The position numbers and the translations under genes are program-made. 64,000 nucleotides of DNA from Rheinheimera maricola. GTDB lineage: Bacteria > Pseudomonadota > Gammaproteobacteria > Enterobacterales > Alteromonadaceae. Position 1 is the stretch's first letter. Each line of letters opens with the position of its first letter. The notes under the pieces were generated by a model. It saw only the letters and a list, made by a program, of their open reading frames with translations. It was not told where the DNA came from and made no database searches. Below, piece after piece: positions 1 through 7,362 of the stretch. The stretch lies in the NCBI RefSeq assembly GCF_016918075.2, contig NZ_JAERPS020000002.1, forward strand, positions 248,001 through 312,000, written 5' to 3'.

Positions 1-897
1 ACTACCAAAATAATGCCGCGTCCAGTTGGCCTGAGTCTCATTGCCAGAAATACGGCCACGGTTACTTTTAACAGCAATAACGAAAATGCCATATGGGCTA
101 AGCACCAGATGGTCAACCACTATCAGCTCATCCTTTTTTGTCAGTAACTTCAGTTTGCGAAAATGCTGATATTGCGCGGGTAAACGCCAGTGCAACAACC
201 GGTTTAATTTGTACTCGGCAAATACGCCTTTAAAACCGGGCAAATTAAGCCCAAACCAGGATGTCAGTAAAAACACAGCCAATAAAAGCGCAAATATGTT
301 AGCGATAATCAAAGGCATATTGTTTAACATTGTTGTCAGTACATATTCAACGCCCGTAAATCCGCCTGACGACATAGCATTATCCGCTGTGCTTACACTT
401 AACCGTAAACCAGTATCTGACACCTGCGATAGGCTATCTGTATTGTTAGCTACAGACCCTGTCTGTGTTGACGCAATTTGTGCGGACACAGGCTCAGGCG
501 CTGTTGATACAGTGCTGGCTGCGCTTGCTACTTCATCAGCGACAAGCTTTACTGACGCTTCAGCGTCGACTGTAGTGTCAACACCAGCCACATCGGCAGT
601 GGTTTGCACCTCGGGTATTGGTAACACCGCGTCTAAAGCCGTGGTAGTTTCAACGGGCTTGGCACCAACAGCCTGATCTTTGGCTGCAATCTGGCGTTGT
701 GGTGGTTTCGCAGGCTTGCGGCAAAAACGGTCATATTCCCGCGTCGCGCTGCGATAATTACTGTTTTGTTTCTGGTGGCTGAAACGGGCAATTTGCTGCT
801 GCAACAGAATACAGGCACCTTCAGTGTATTGTTGTTGGCCATACACCATAGGCGAACCAAGAATAAACAGTAGTAAACTGAGTAACAAACCGCGCAT
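1..897 (-). CDS. NERD-domain membrane protein, 3' end beyond window
   Basis: An open frame of 299 codons runs from an ATG at 897 off the left edge, so the C terminus is missing. The protein has a signal peptide (about residues 1-20), a long low-complexity Ala/Thr/Val/Ser-rich linker (about 65-180), one membrane helix (about 193-213) and then a NERD domain. It is a paralog of the gene at 7885-8913: both share the N-terminal QYTEGAC segment and the DHLVLSP-GIFVI core. NERD domains belong to the PD-(D/E)XK nuclease fold. D262 and K277 are kept, but the acid of the E-x-K motif is alanine here (A275), which suggests loss of catalysis or a binding role. Function unknown; the family call is firm, the activity is not. 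Confidence 0.85.
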   Translation of the reverse strand, partial: MRGLLLSLLLFILGSPMVYGQQQYTEGACILLQQQIARFSHQKQNSNYRSATREYDRFCRKPAKPPQRQIAAKDQAVGAKPVETTTALDAVLPIPEVQTTADVAGVDTTVDAEASVKLVADEVASAASTVSTAPEPVSAQIASTQTGSVANNTDSLSQVSDTGLRLSVSTADNAMSSGGFTGVEYVLTTMLNNMPLIIANIFALLLAVFLLTSWFGLNLPGFKGVFAEYKLNRLLHWRLPAQYQHFRKLKLLTKKDELIVVDHLVLSPYGIFVIAVKSNRGRISGNETQANWTRHYFGS

Positions 898-1196
898 AGC
901 TGATCTCTAAACTATTGAATTCTTATGCTAGCAGTTAGCAGCACAATTAACATCCATTAATATTATAGAGAACAACAACTCTGGTTAAAATAACCCTGAA
1001 ATAACGCCAAATGCTCAGTGCAACTTCGATCGCTATATTTACTAACTAATAGTCAAAAACACCAAATTCGTTGCTTAACCTAGTTAACCGCTACAGCATG
1101 AAAACTTCAAATATATGATTTTAAATAAAATAAATGCTGGCACGACATTTGATTAACCAAGCTAACCCAGTAACGTAATTAATCCAGGATAAAAAT

Positions 1197-1418
1197 ATGA
1201 ACAGAACCATTGCCGTTATCTTGTTAGTGATTGTAGGTATTTACTGCTTACCAAGCCTGCTGGCCATTATTGGCACCGTTTTTGGTATCCTCATGGGTGT
1301 GGTTGGTGCCCTGCTTGGCATTGGCATTTCGCTTGCGGTGACAGTATTGCCGCTGCTTATCTTCGCTTACCTTATCTGGTGGTTGGTTCGCGATAACCGC
1401 CGCAGCCGGCAGTATTAA
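1197..1418 (+). CDS. Small uncharacterised membrane protein (73 aa)
   Basis: This 73-residue protein is almost entirely hydrophobic, with two predicted membrane helices (about residues 4-25 and 28-65, the second possibly a hairpin) rich in glycine, and a short basic tail (RDNRRSRQY). An AGGAT element lies about 7 bases before the ATG. The glycine-rich helices are like those of small envelope-stress membrane proteins, but I do not recognise a named family. The 299 bases upstream hold no gene that I can see and should contain its promoter and that of the divergent NERD gene. Confidence 0.65.
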   Translation: MNRTIAVILLVIVGIYCLPSLLAIIGTVFGILMGVVGALLGIGISLAVTVLPLLIFAYLIWWLVRDNRRSRQY

Positions 1419-1585
1419 ATGCATTTGCCTCGCTAGTGCTTAACCATGACCATGCGGTTTGCTCATTGGGCGCCACTACCCGCTGAATAAAAAAGTATCC
1501 GTTTAGGACATCGCGGTTATTAAGGCATCGCTTCGGCAACGACACTGATATAATGCCGCTTAACAAAGAATTCGGAGTACTTAAC

Positions 1586-2380
1586 ATGCACTTTTCCGAG
1601 GTAATGCAGCAGTTCGGCGCAGATAAACCCGACAGCCTGCTTATTGAAGTGCCTCCGGCGTGGGGCCAGGGCCGCGCCGTATTTGGCGGTATGGCGGCAG
1701 CCTTAGCCATGGCGCACTTGCTGCCGGGTATCCCGCAAGATATGCCGCTGCGCTCGGTGTCGGTATCCTTTGTTGCACCGTTAAACGCCGGTGCGGCCAC
1801 AGTGCAGCGGCGCATCTTGCGCCAGGGCAAGTCGGTGATACAGGCACAGGTAAGTATTGAACAAGACGGCCAGGTGGCGCTGGTGCTGTTAGCCAGTTTT
1901 GGAGCCGCGCGCCCCTCAGCCCATCAGCTTAATGCCGACACCGCACCACAATGGCCGGCCGGCAGCCCTCTGACACTGCCCAAGCAAGGCCCTGTACCGG
2001 AATTTACCACCCACTTTGATTACCGCATTAGCCACGGCCAACTGCCGTTTAGTGCCAGCCCGCTGCGCCAACTGGGGGGTGATATCCGCATGGCCGGCAA
2101 CGAGAGCAGCCAGGCCGGTGTACTGGAGCTGCTGGCCTTAGTCGACGCCTGGCCTCCGGTTAGCCTAACTCTGCTTAATCAGCCGGCGCCGGCCAGTTCA
2201 CTCACCTGGACTATCGAATTTATCGCGCACGACTTGCCCTTTAGCAATACCGACTGGTGGCGCTACCTGGCTGAGATAGAATACGGCGCCGATGGCTATC
2301 ACCATATCGCCGCCAAACTATGGCAACCCGATGGCAAACTGGCCGCCATCAGCCGCCAAACGGTAACGGTATTTGCTTAG
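1586..2380 (+). CDS. Acyl-CoA thioesterase-like protein (TesB/thioesterase-like superfamily)
   Basis: A 264-residue protein with the layout of a double hot-dog thioesterase: an N-terminal half with the VFGGMAAA segment typical of the first hot-dog helix and a C-terminal half ending in strands (TWTIEFIAHDLP, LAAISRQT). The family hydrolyses acyl-CoA thioesters; the substrate here is unknown. I chose the ATG at 1586 because GGAG lies 8 bases before it; an in-frame ATG at 1553 has no ribosome binding site. It is followed after 9 bases by rof, so the two may be co-transcribed. Confidence 0.8.
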   Translation: MHFSEVMQQFGADKPDSLLIEVPPAWGQGRAVFGGMAAALAMAHLLPGIPQDMPLRSVSVSFVAPLNAGAATVQRRILRQGKSVIQAQVSIEQDGQVALVLLASFGAARPSAHQLNADTAPQWPAGSPLTLPKQGPVPEFTTHFDYRISHGQLPFSASPLRQLGGDIRMAGNESSQAGVLELLALVDAWPPVSLTLLNQPAPASSLTWTIEFIAHDLPFSNTDWWRYLAEIEYGADGYHHIAAKLWQPDGKLAAISRQTVTVFA

Positions 2381-2389
2381 GAGAGCCCT

Positions 2390-2635
2390 ATGCTTAACTG
2401 CGACTTGCATGATTATATTGAAATTGTCTGTCTGTATCATTATCCGCTTAAGCTGACACTAAGCAGCGGTGCTGTGCTTAGCGGCACAGCCCTGACCACG
2501 CGCTATAACGACCAGCGCCAGGAGTGTTTAGTGATAAAGCAGCAGGATACCGAGCAGCAAGTTGTACTGGAGGATATAGCGCTGCTGGAAGTCACGGTAT
2601 CTAACCCGCATGTGCAGCAAGTGCGGTTTAACTAA
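2390..2635 (+). CDS. rof: Rho-binding antiterminator Rof (YaeO family)
   Basis: An 81-residue protein resembling Escherichia coli Rof/YaeO. It begins with the family pattern LNCDLHDYIEIVCLYH, followed by a small beta barrel of the Sm-like type (LKLTLSSGAVLSG, QECLVIK, VVLEDIALLEV). Rof binds the Rho hexamer near its primary RNA-binding site and inhibits Rho-dependent termination in the cytoplasm. AGGAG lies before the ATG and the gene starts 9 bases after the thioesterase-like gene. A decayed second copy of this gene is present at 6930-7022 on the same strand. Confidence 0.85.
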   Translation: MLNCDLHDYIEIVCLYHYPLKLTLSSGAVLSGTALTTRYNDQRQECLVIKQQDTEQQVVLEDIALLEVTVSNPHVQQVRFN

Positions 2636-2697
2636 GTTTGGCTCGGTTCAGGGCAGATGCTACACTTTGTGTTAACTATTCACACAGAGGCTAAGTT

Positions 2698-2940
2698 ATG
2701 GCCAGAACCACCAGCGTTACCATAGGCCCACAACTTGATGATTTTGTTAGCAAATTACTTGAATCAGGCCGCTATGGCTCAACCAGCGAAGTAATGCGTT
2801 CAGCCCTGCGCTTACTCGAGCGCCAGGAAAACCAAATGGCAGCACTAAGGCAGGCTGTTGCCGCCGGTGAACAAAGCGGAGAAAGTGACTTAACCCTAAG
2901 CCAGATTGCCGACCAGGTGAAGCAGAAGCACCATGTATAA
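2698..2940 (+). CDS. parD: ParD-family antitoxin
   Basis: This 80-residue protein has the ParD layout: an N-terminal ribbon-helix-helix DNA-binding domain (TSVTIGPQLDDFV, then GRYGSTSEVMRSALRLLE) and a C-terminal tail that would wrap the ParE toxin. ParD represses its own operon and neutralises ParE, a gyrase-poisoning toxin. The stop overlaps the start of the ParE-like frame by 8 bases, the usual arrangement. The antitoxin looks intact while its toxin does not, so this is probably an orphan antitoxin. Confidence 0.85.
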   Translation: MARTTSVTIGPQLDDFVSKLLESGRYGSTSEVMRSALRLLERQENQMAALRQAVAAGEQSGESDLTLSQIADQVKQKHHV

Positions 2941-3124
2941 GCTGTCGAAGCTTGCCGCAGCAGACTTCGCCAGCATTTACGAATATTACACCAGCAAATG
3001 GAAACCACCCGGCACTTGTTTGAACCACCAATTAAGTAAGCGTTTGGAATTTCCTTCTGAAAGATCAAACCCAACTTTCAAGGCCTGCCCCGGGGGCTCG
3101 CACCACCTTTACCACCTACAGTAA
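2933..3124 (+). pseudogene. parE: Degraded ParE-family toxin
   Basis: The first 20 residues (MYKLSKLAAADFASIYEY and following) match the start of ParE/RelE-fold toxins, which are usually about 95-100 residues. After that the sequence loses the family pattern: a short LSKRLEF stretch and an ACPGGSHHLYH stretch may be remnants of the middle and of the conserved pre-C-terminal strand, but the frame stops at residue 63 and lacks the final IFYR...RILH strands. No other frame restores them. I read it as an inactivated toxin; a real short variant is possible but less likely. Confidence 0.6.
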
Positions 3125-3136
3125 GGACTCCGCTTT

Positions 3137-3568
3137 ATGTCCAAAATCCTAATCACTGCGTTTTTCGGCTTATTAAGCACAACTGCAAACGCCAGCCTCA
3201 CGCAATTGGAACTTAGCTGTAACCTGATCCCACTGGATTATCCCGGTTTTAGTCTCGACGACATACAAGAGCGCACAGTAATGCTAGATGCTGCAAATCC
3301 TGCAGCCAAGCCACTTTTTACTTTAAAGGGGCATACTTTTATCGTTAGCGTTAACCGCACCGACATTACCGATATACCGCATATTTTGGATTTTTATCTG
3401 GAAGTGCAGCCACCAGCTGCGGCGGCGCCGGTAAGAGCCTTTAGTGCATCTTATTTCAGCCCGGGCACAGGCAAACATCACAGCAGGCTGGAACTGCTGC
3501 ATTATGGCGATAAAGCTGAACCCTATCCCACTGGCCAGTTGGTATTTGAATGCCAGCAGTATCAGTAA
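3137..3568 (+). CDS. Exported protein of unknown function (143 aa)
   Basis: A 143-residue protein with a clear signal peptide (MSKILITAFFGLLSTTANA, cleavage after ANA), so the mature form is periplasmic or secreted. Two cysteines of the mature part (in LELSCNL and VFECQQ) lie near its two ends and may form a disulfide. The rest looks like beta strands. I do not recognise the family. It lies 13 bases after the broken toxin frame and has no obvious partner. Confidence 0.65.
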   Translation: MSKILITAFFGLLSTTANASLTQLELSCNLIPLDYPGFSLDDIQERTVMLDAANPAAKPLFTLKGHTFIVSVNRTDITDIPHILDFYLEVQPPAAAAPVRAFSASYFSPGTGKHHSRLELLHYGDKAEPYPTGQLVFECQQYQ

Positions 3569-3678
3569 AAATGCCGCTACCAATTTTCATTTGGTCGTTT
3601 TACTACCTCAGCGATACAGCCCCAAGCTGGCAGTTACGACAGTAACAGAATAAACTTTAGCCACTGTCAGGAGGAAAT

Positions 3679-3837
3679 ATGACTAAGCCTTATTCCCACG
3701 CCGTTAAAGAAAAACCGGTTAAGTTTATGCCTAAACAGCAGAACTACGAGACCAGCCTGCAGTATGAAGGTATGGTGCTGAAAAAGGAAAACGCTGCTAA
3801 AACTGTCGAGCAGTTACGCCGCAAGTATGCGCGATAA
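3679..3837 (+). CDS. Small basic protein of unknown function (52 aa)
   Basis: A 52-codon frame starting MTKPYSHAVKEKPVK and ending in a basic helix (VEQLRRKYAR). It has the strongest ribosome binding site in this part of the window: AGGAGG about 4 bases before the ATG at 3679, which is the main reason to call it. The protein is hydrophilic and rich in lysine, with no signal peptide or membrane segment. Short proteins of this style are common next to accessory genes, but I cannot assign a function. Confidence 0.6.
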   Translation: MTKPYSHAVKEKPVKFMPKQQNYETSLQYEGMVLKKENAAKTVEQLRRKYAR

Positions 3838-3856
3838 ATACGGCGTATTGCACCCA

Positions 3857-4684
3857 TCAATTCAAAAGCTGCTTTATTACTGGCCCAATTCTTTTATTTA
3901 CCAAAGATGAAAACCCATCTTTATTGGGGTGAATCTCATCATCCCAATTTGCAATACTAGTGTTCCAGTTTTGCAATTGAGGTAAAGTTCCAAGCGTGTT
4001 TACAACCTTTAAAGTCGTCTGCAGGCGTGACAATTCCGCTAGAGCATCAGCAAACTCATCTAGCAATAGACGAATAATATTACGCTGCAACAAAGGGTCC
4101 GCAATACCTTTGCTACGCATAGCCGGATAAACCCAGGGACCCAATACATTATTGAATAGTATGTCTGCTCCCTTATTTCTTGGGTATATGTAATCATAAG
4201 TGTGAGTAACAATCGGACAACCAGGCTTTAGGCTCTCAACCGTAGATACGAGGGTTTTGTATGCATCTAGTACTCCAGCTAATAAAAGCTGCCACACACC
4301 TCTGTTTATACATGAGCTCGGATTATTATCTGATGAGGATACCAACAGCTCAGTTAGAGCTAGGCCCGGCTGATCGTTGGCTAAAATATCGTTTCCACCA
4401 GCACTGAAAAAAATTAGGTCAAAATTGTACTGTGAAGCTTTAAGTACATCCTGAAAAAAACGCAGTGAGTAACCAGACATCATGTCTGTTGCCAGATGCC
4501 CAATTTCGCCTAATGAAAAGATGTTACATCGCCCACGAAAATAGTTATTTATTTGAACACAAAGGTTGGTCGCTCTGGGTAATGGGTGCCCCACCCATGA
4601 GTCCCCTTCAACTAAAATCTGTTTTCTATGCGGGAAACGCTGAACAAGCATATAGAAACTTTCCCGACTATGTGCAATAGCCAT
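3857..4684 (-). CDS. SGNH/GDSL-family hydrolase
   Basis: A 275-residue protein with the sequence blocks of the SGNH hydrolase superfamily: block I LVEGDSWVG with the nucleophile Ser29, block III SAGGNDIL with the oxyanion Asn, and block V DDEIHPNKDG with the Asp-x-x-His pair. These enzymes are esterases or lipases acting on acyl or acetyl esters. There is no signal peptide, so it should be cytoplasmic. GAGAGG lies about 7 bases before the ATG. It is flanked by unrelated accessory genes, so the substrate cannot be inferred. Confidence 0.8.
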   Translation of the reverse strand: MAIAHSRESFYMLVQRFPHRKQILVEGDSWVGHPLPRATNLCVQINNYFRGRCNIFSLGEIGHLATDMMSGYSLRFFQDVLKASQYNFDLIFFSAGGNDILANDQPGLALTELLVSSSDNNPSSCINRGVWQLLLAGVLDAYKTLVSTVESLKPGCPIVTHTYDYIYPRNKGADILFNNVLGPWVYPAMRSKGIADPLLQRNIIRLLLDEFADALAELSRLQTTLKVVNTLGTLPQLQNWNTSIANWDDEIHPNKDGFSSLVNKRIGPVIKQLLN

Positions 4685-4831
4685 ACTCAGATCCTCTCAT
4701 AGTGACAAGTAAAAATAGTCACGTTAACGAAAAGTTTCCAGCTTTCCAGAAAAAGTCTGCACACAGGTAATGCCGATAGCCAGGAAGTCTTAATAAACTC
4801 AAGGTGTTTCTCTAAAGACTCTGTGCTCTTG

Positions 4832-4920
4832 CCAGCGGGGAGATAAGTAGTAACAGCGGTAAAGTAAAACGCATCCAGCGCATAAGGCGCCCCTGATTTA
4901 TGGATTGCTGATGCTAACAG
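4832..4920 (-). pseudogene. Relic of a NERD-gene 5' end and leader
   Basis: About 85 bases here are nearly identical to the start and upstream flank of the NERD gene at 8911-8945. The piece encodes MRWMRFTLPLLLLISPLA from an ATG at 4883, matching the signal peptide of that paralog (one I for F change), then runs into a stop a few codons later. The shared upstream part (ccctgatttatgga and atgcta) shows that this is a DNA duplication and not a chance match. The rest of the gap 4685-5035 holds no other gene that I can see. Confidence 0.8.
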
Positions 4921-5035
4921 GGAGAGTTATTAACAGCAGCAAACTAATCACTTGGTTAAAGCAAATCAAAGTAGAAAGATAATTTTATTTAACGTACATT
5001 TCACTTTAATCATTCATCCTAGCAAAGGAACTGTT

Positions 5036-5577
5036 ATGAACCAAGCGCATCAATATGCCGAAAATAAATACCAATCGTTAAGAATCCAAGCAATAGCAAC
5101 TGCCCAAGCCTCACTGCCATCTAGTTATAAAGATATTGTATCGCTTAGACATATTGACGCCGAAGCGTTGCAGCAAGCCAAGATCTGGGAAGCTCGCAGA
5201 CAAGGTTTGGGGAACGCAGTTCCGTGGTCTTTCGCTAATGACTACCAAGACTGGAGCGCTCGCCGCCCTGACAGGCTGGATGTTGCCACCTGGAACAAAA
5301 CGACACTTTGCGGATTAGCTATTGGTATTCCGACAAAAACCGGAAAATCGATGCGGCTGGATGTGATAGAAGCCAATCCCGACAAAACCCTGCTTTCAGG
5401 GCAGGTATTTAACATTGCGAGACCGCCTTCGAGGCATATGCTGATGCTATCGGCGCTAACCAAATTAAGATTATGCGCCCGGTAAACCAAAAGTTAATTT
5501 CGCTGTATCAGCAAAAAGGGTTTATTTATCAAAAAAGCTGGGGCAGCAACCCTGAACATTTGTGGAAATGGTTATGA
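5036..5577 (+). pseudogene. GNAT-like acetyltransferase gene with a frameshift
   Basis: The frame from the ATG at 5036 (AAGGAA before it) encodes about 128 residues with a GNAT-like ending (SMRLDVIEANP...LLSGQVFNIA) and then derails. From about 5422 another frame continues the fold: TAFEAYADAIGANQIKIM, then LISLYQQKGFIYQKSW, to a stop at 5575-5577. GNAT proteins end with just such a helix and Tyr-x-x-x-GF strand. The sequence near 5420 is one base short of a continuous frame. Either the gene is inactivated or the base is a sequencing error. The family call rests on general pattern only. Confidence 0.65.
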
Positions 5578-5867
5578 GTAGCAATAAAACAGACAAACCA
5601 GAGCTGGTGCATAACACACAGCCGGAACCACGCCCTCAGCCCGGCACACCGGAGTTTGATGCCTGGCTACTTAAACGTGCGAAAGAGCGTGCCGCCCGCT
5701 ATTTAGCTGATGATAACAGCTTGGGTGATGATGAACGCGGTTTGTTAGCTGGTGGCTATGAGCGTTTGCTGATGTCTGACGAAGAATTAGCCGAGGAAGA
5801 AGAAGCTATGGAGCAAGCGCAGAAACAAGAACGGCGTAAACACCTTAAGTCTGTTGATTCTAACTGA
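5574..5867 (+). CDS. Small acidic protein translationally coupled to the GNAT-like gene
   Basis: A 97-residue, strongly charged protein. The first third is Pro/Glu-rich (PEPRPQPGTPEF), the middle is a helix with KRAKERAARYL, and the last third is a very acidic helix (DEELAEEEEAMEQAQ) followed by a basic tail. I chose the ATG at 5574 because it overlaps the stop of the upstream frame as ATGA with GGA 7 bases before it; a GTG at 5562 is also possible. The coupling suggests that the two products work together, but I do not recognise the family. Confidence 0.6.
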   Translation: MSSNKTDKPELVHNTQPEPRPQPGTPEFDAWLLKRAKERAARYLADDNSLGDDERGLLAGGYERLLMSDEELAEEEEAMEQAQKQERRKHLKSVDSN

Positions 5868-5876
5868 ATAATCCAG

Positions 5877-5912
5877 CGGCTGCAGTAAAGCATGCAGCCG
5901 GTTTAATTTTTA
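5877..5912 (+). terminator. Rho-independent terminator
   Basis: A perfect 8-base stem (CGGCTGCA with TGCAGCCG, 5877-5900) is followed by GTTTAATTTTTA. It ends the plus-strand pair at 5036-5867. Confidence 0.75.
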
Positions 5913-5934
5913 TCTGACCCCGATTATTCGTTAC

Positions 5935-6354
5935 GTGCCACGGTTAGATGTGAAATATCAAATTAAAATGGATATCGATCGGCTAAATCGCCACATAGAT
6001 CTAGTGGTGTACATCACTGGTGATGGCTTTCCAAACTGCGAAGCCTTCATTACTGATCCTGGCGGACGGAAAATTTTTATTGGTGTGCACGTAAGAAAAG
6101 GTGCAGCTCCAGTCACACTCGCGTTGAATTTAGATTATCCGATGATTGTTTGTGCATTACGTATTCCCATCGATGTCCACGGCAACTTTATGGAAACTGT
6201 CGGTGATGAACTGGCCCGACGAGCCAGCCACAGTCAAACATTGCGATTCCAAAACATAAACAGTTGGAACCATAAATTTCTTGCCATGAATCCGAACGAT
6301 CGCCGCTGCATGGTGGTTGAAAACTTTTCGCTGGATGGATGCTTCAACCGATGA
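5935..6354 (+). CDS. Hypothetical protein (up to 139 aa)
   Basis: The frame from a GTG at 5935 encodes a soluble 139-residue protein with no signal peptide (DIDRLNRHIDLVVYITGDGF near the start, ENFSLDGCFNR at the end). The start is uncertain: no ribosome binding site precedes the GTG, and an in-frame ATG at 5968 is an alternative. The gene is translationally coupled to the next one, since its TGA lies inside the ATGA at 6351. The pattern of beta strands is not one I recognise. Confidence 0.55.
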   Translation: MPRLDVKYQIKMDIDRLNRHIDLVVYITGDGFPNCEAFITDPGGRKIFIGVHVRKGAAPVTLALNLDYPMIVCALRIPIDVHGNFMETVGDELARRASHSQTLRFQNINSWNHKFLAMNPNDRRCMVVENFSLDGCFNR

Positions 6355-6902
6355 CAACAACATTCACTTTACCTGCTTTCAAAAGCATTGTGCTTTGCAG
6401 CTTTGTCACTGTGCTACTAAGTTACTCTCTTACCGCCTGCAGCGACACAGTGCAACAGCGCGAGGCGGAGCACTATATTCTGCCGGCTAATTATGTTGGC
6501 GCCTTTTACGTGATATTTGATCAAGCCAGCGGCGAGCCGTTGCAATATAAGGCCGATGCCCGCCAGTACCGGATCCCGACCAATGGCGTATTGTTAACAC
6601 AGGCCAGGATTAGTGAGGGCGTTATTGCCGCCGATAAACTGCGCTTTTTTCGCCAAGATGCGCCAGAGCAGCTAACTGAAATAACAGCTCGCTGGTTGAC
6701 CAGCATAGATGCAGAACAAGCGTATCAGGACATTACCACTTACATCTTCGGCGGCGGCCCTGGCGTTTACAGCAGCTCAGAGCTTAAGTGCGACATCCAC
6801 TTTCGTGGCTTTCATATCGGCACTAAAAGCCAGATCCTGGACGAGGTGAACCACTTTGATATTGAGAGCTTTATTCGGCAGAATAAGCTGAATTGTGATT
6901 AA
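6351..6902 (+). CDS. Lipoprotein, DUF6843-like
   Basis: A 183-residue lipoprotein: hydrophobic signal (IVLCSFVTVLLSYS) ending in the lipobox LTAC, so it should be lipidated and anchored in the envelope. The mature part (LPANYVGAFYVIFDQASGE, then YRIPTNGVLLTQ) resembles the DUF6843 domain, which has no known function. I place the start at 6351 because its ATGA overlaps the upstream stop. The two genes form a small operon. The family match is from memory of the pattern and is only moderately sure. Confidence 0.65.
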   Translation: MTTTFTLPAFKSIVLCSFVTVLLSYSLTACSDTVQQREAEHYILPANYVGAFYVIFDQASGEPLQYKADARQYRIPTNGVLLTQARISEGVIAADKLRFFRQDAPEQLTEITARWLTSIDAEQAYQDITTYIFGGGPGVYSSSELKCDIHFRGFHIGTKSQILDEVNHFDIESFIRQNKLNCD

Positions 6903-6929
6903 GTTAGCACAATAACAAGTTGCTGCTCT

Positions 6930-7022
6930 ATGCGGCTTAATTGTGATTTACATCATTACATTGAAATTGCGTGCCTCTAACGTGACCCGCTACAGCTAAA
7001 ACTATCTTCTAAGGTTCAATAA
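6930..7022 (+). pseudogene. rof: Relic of a second rof gene
   Basis: From an ATG at 6930 the frame reads MRLNCDLHHYIEIACL, closely matching the start of the rof gene at 2390, then meets a TAA at 6978-6980. Beyond it the same frame still reads RDPLQLKLSS, which lines up with HYPLKLTLSS of the intact copy. The remainder of the gene is gone and its 3' end overlaps the barstar-like gene on the other strand. Confidence 0.8.
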
Positions 7023-7362
7023 ACAACTCAACTTGCAGCTTTATCCCTTTGCTACCAGCATATTGCATCACGTCCTGCATTAATTGCTGCCAGCTGGCAA
7101 GTGCATCGCTATCAGTTGTTATCTGGATGCCGGTGCTAAAACGCCATACAGTTGGCTCAGTAAGGGTATCAACAACGTCCAGCAACAAATCATAAGCGGC
7201 GTCTAAATTTGCGCCGAAGTATTCGGGAAATAAAAAATGTCGCTGCAAGCTGGCTAAGATTGTCTGTTTGTTTAGTATGCCGCCTTTGCTAAGGCAAATG
7301 GCGTCAGACGGGGCCTTAGCGTGCTGCAGCATAGCAACACTTTTATTAGCCGGGCCTGTCAT
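7009..7362 (-). CDS. Barstar-family ribonuclease inhibitor
   Basis: A 117-residue protein with the barstar pattern: helix-loop GGILNKQTILASLQRHFLFP, then the signature EYFGANLDAAYDLLLDV, in which the conserved Tyr/Phe and Asp residues face the RNase active site. Barstar binds barnase-type RNases tightly and keeps any cytoplasmic enzyme harmless. The start codon overlaps the stop of the RNase gene (ATGA at 7359-7362), so inhibitor and enzyme are made from one transcript. There is no signal peptide, as expected for a cytoplasmic immunity protein. Confidence 0.85.
   Translation of the reverse strand: MTGPANKSVAMLQHAKAPSDAICLSKGGILNKQTILASLQRHFLFPEYFGANLDAAYDLLLDVVDTLTEPTVWRFSTGIQITTDSDALASWQQLMQDVMQYAGSKGIKLQVELFIEP

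Noticed and set aside
209..676. Plus-strand frame of 155 codons opposite the left NERD gene
   Set aside because: It lies in the Ala/Thr/Ser-rich linker of the minus-strand gene, whose frame is open from 897 to the window edge and matches a paralog. The plus frame is a shadow.
1553..1585. Upstream ATG as start of the thioesterase-like gene
   Set aside because: There is no ribosome binding site before it, whereas GGAG stands 8 bases before the ATG at 1586.
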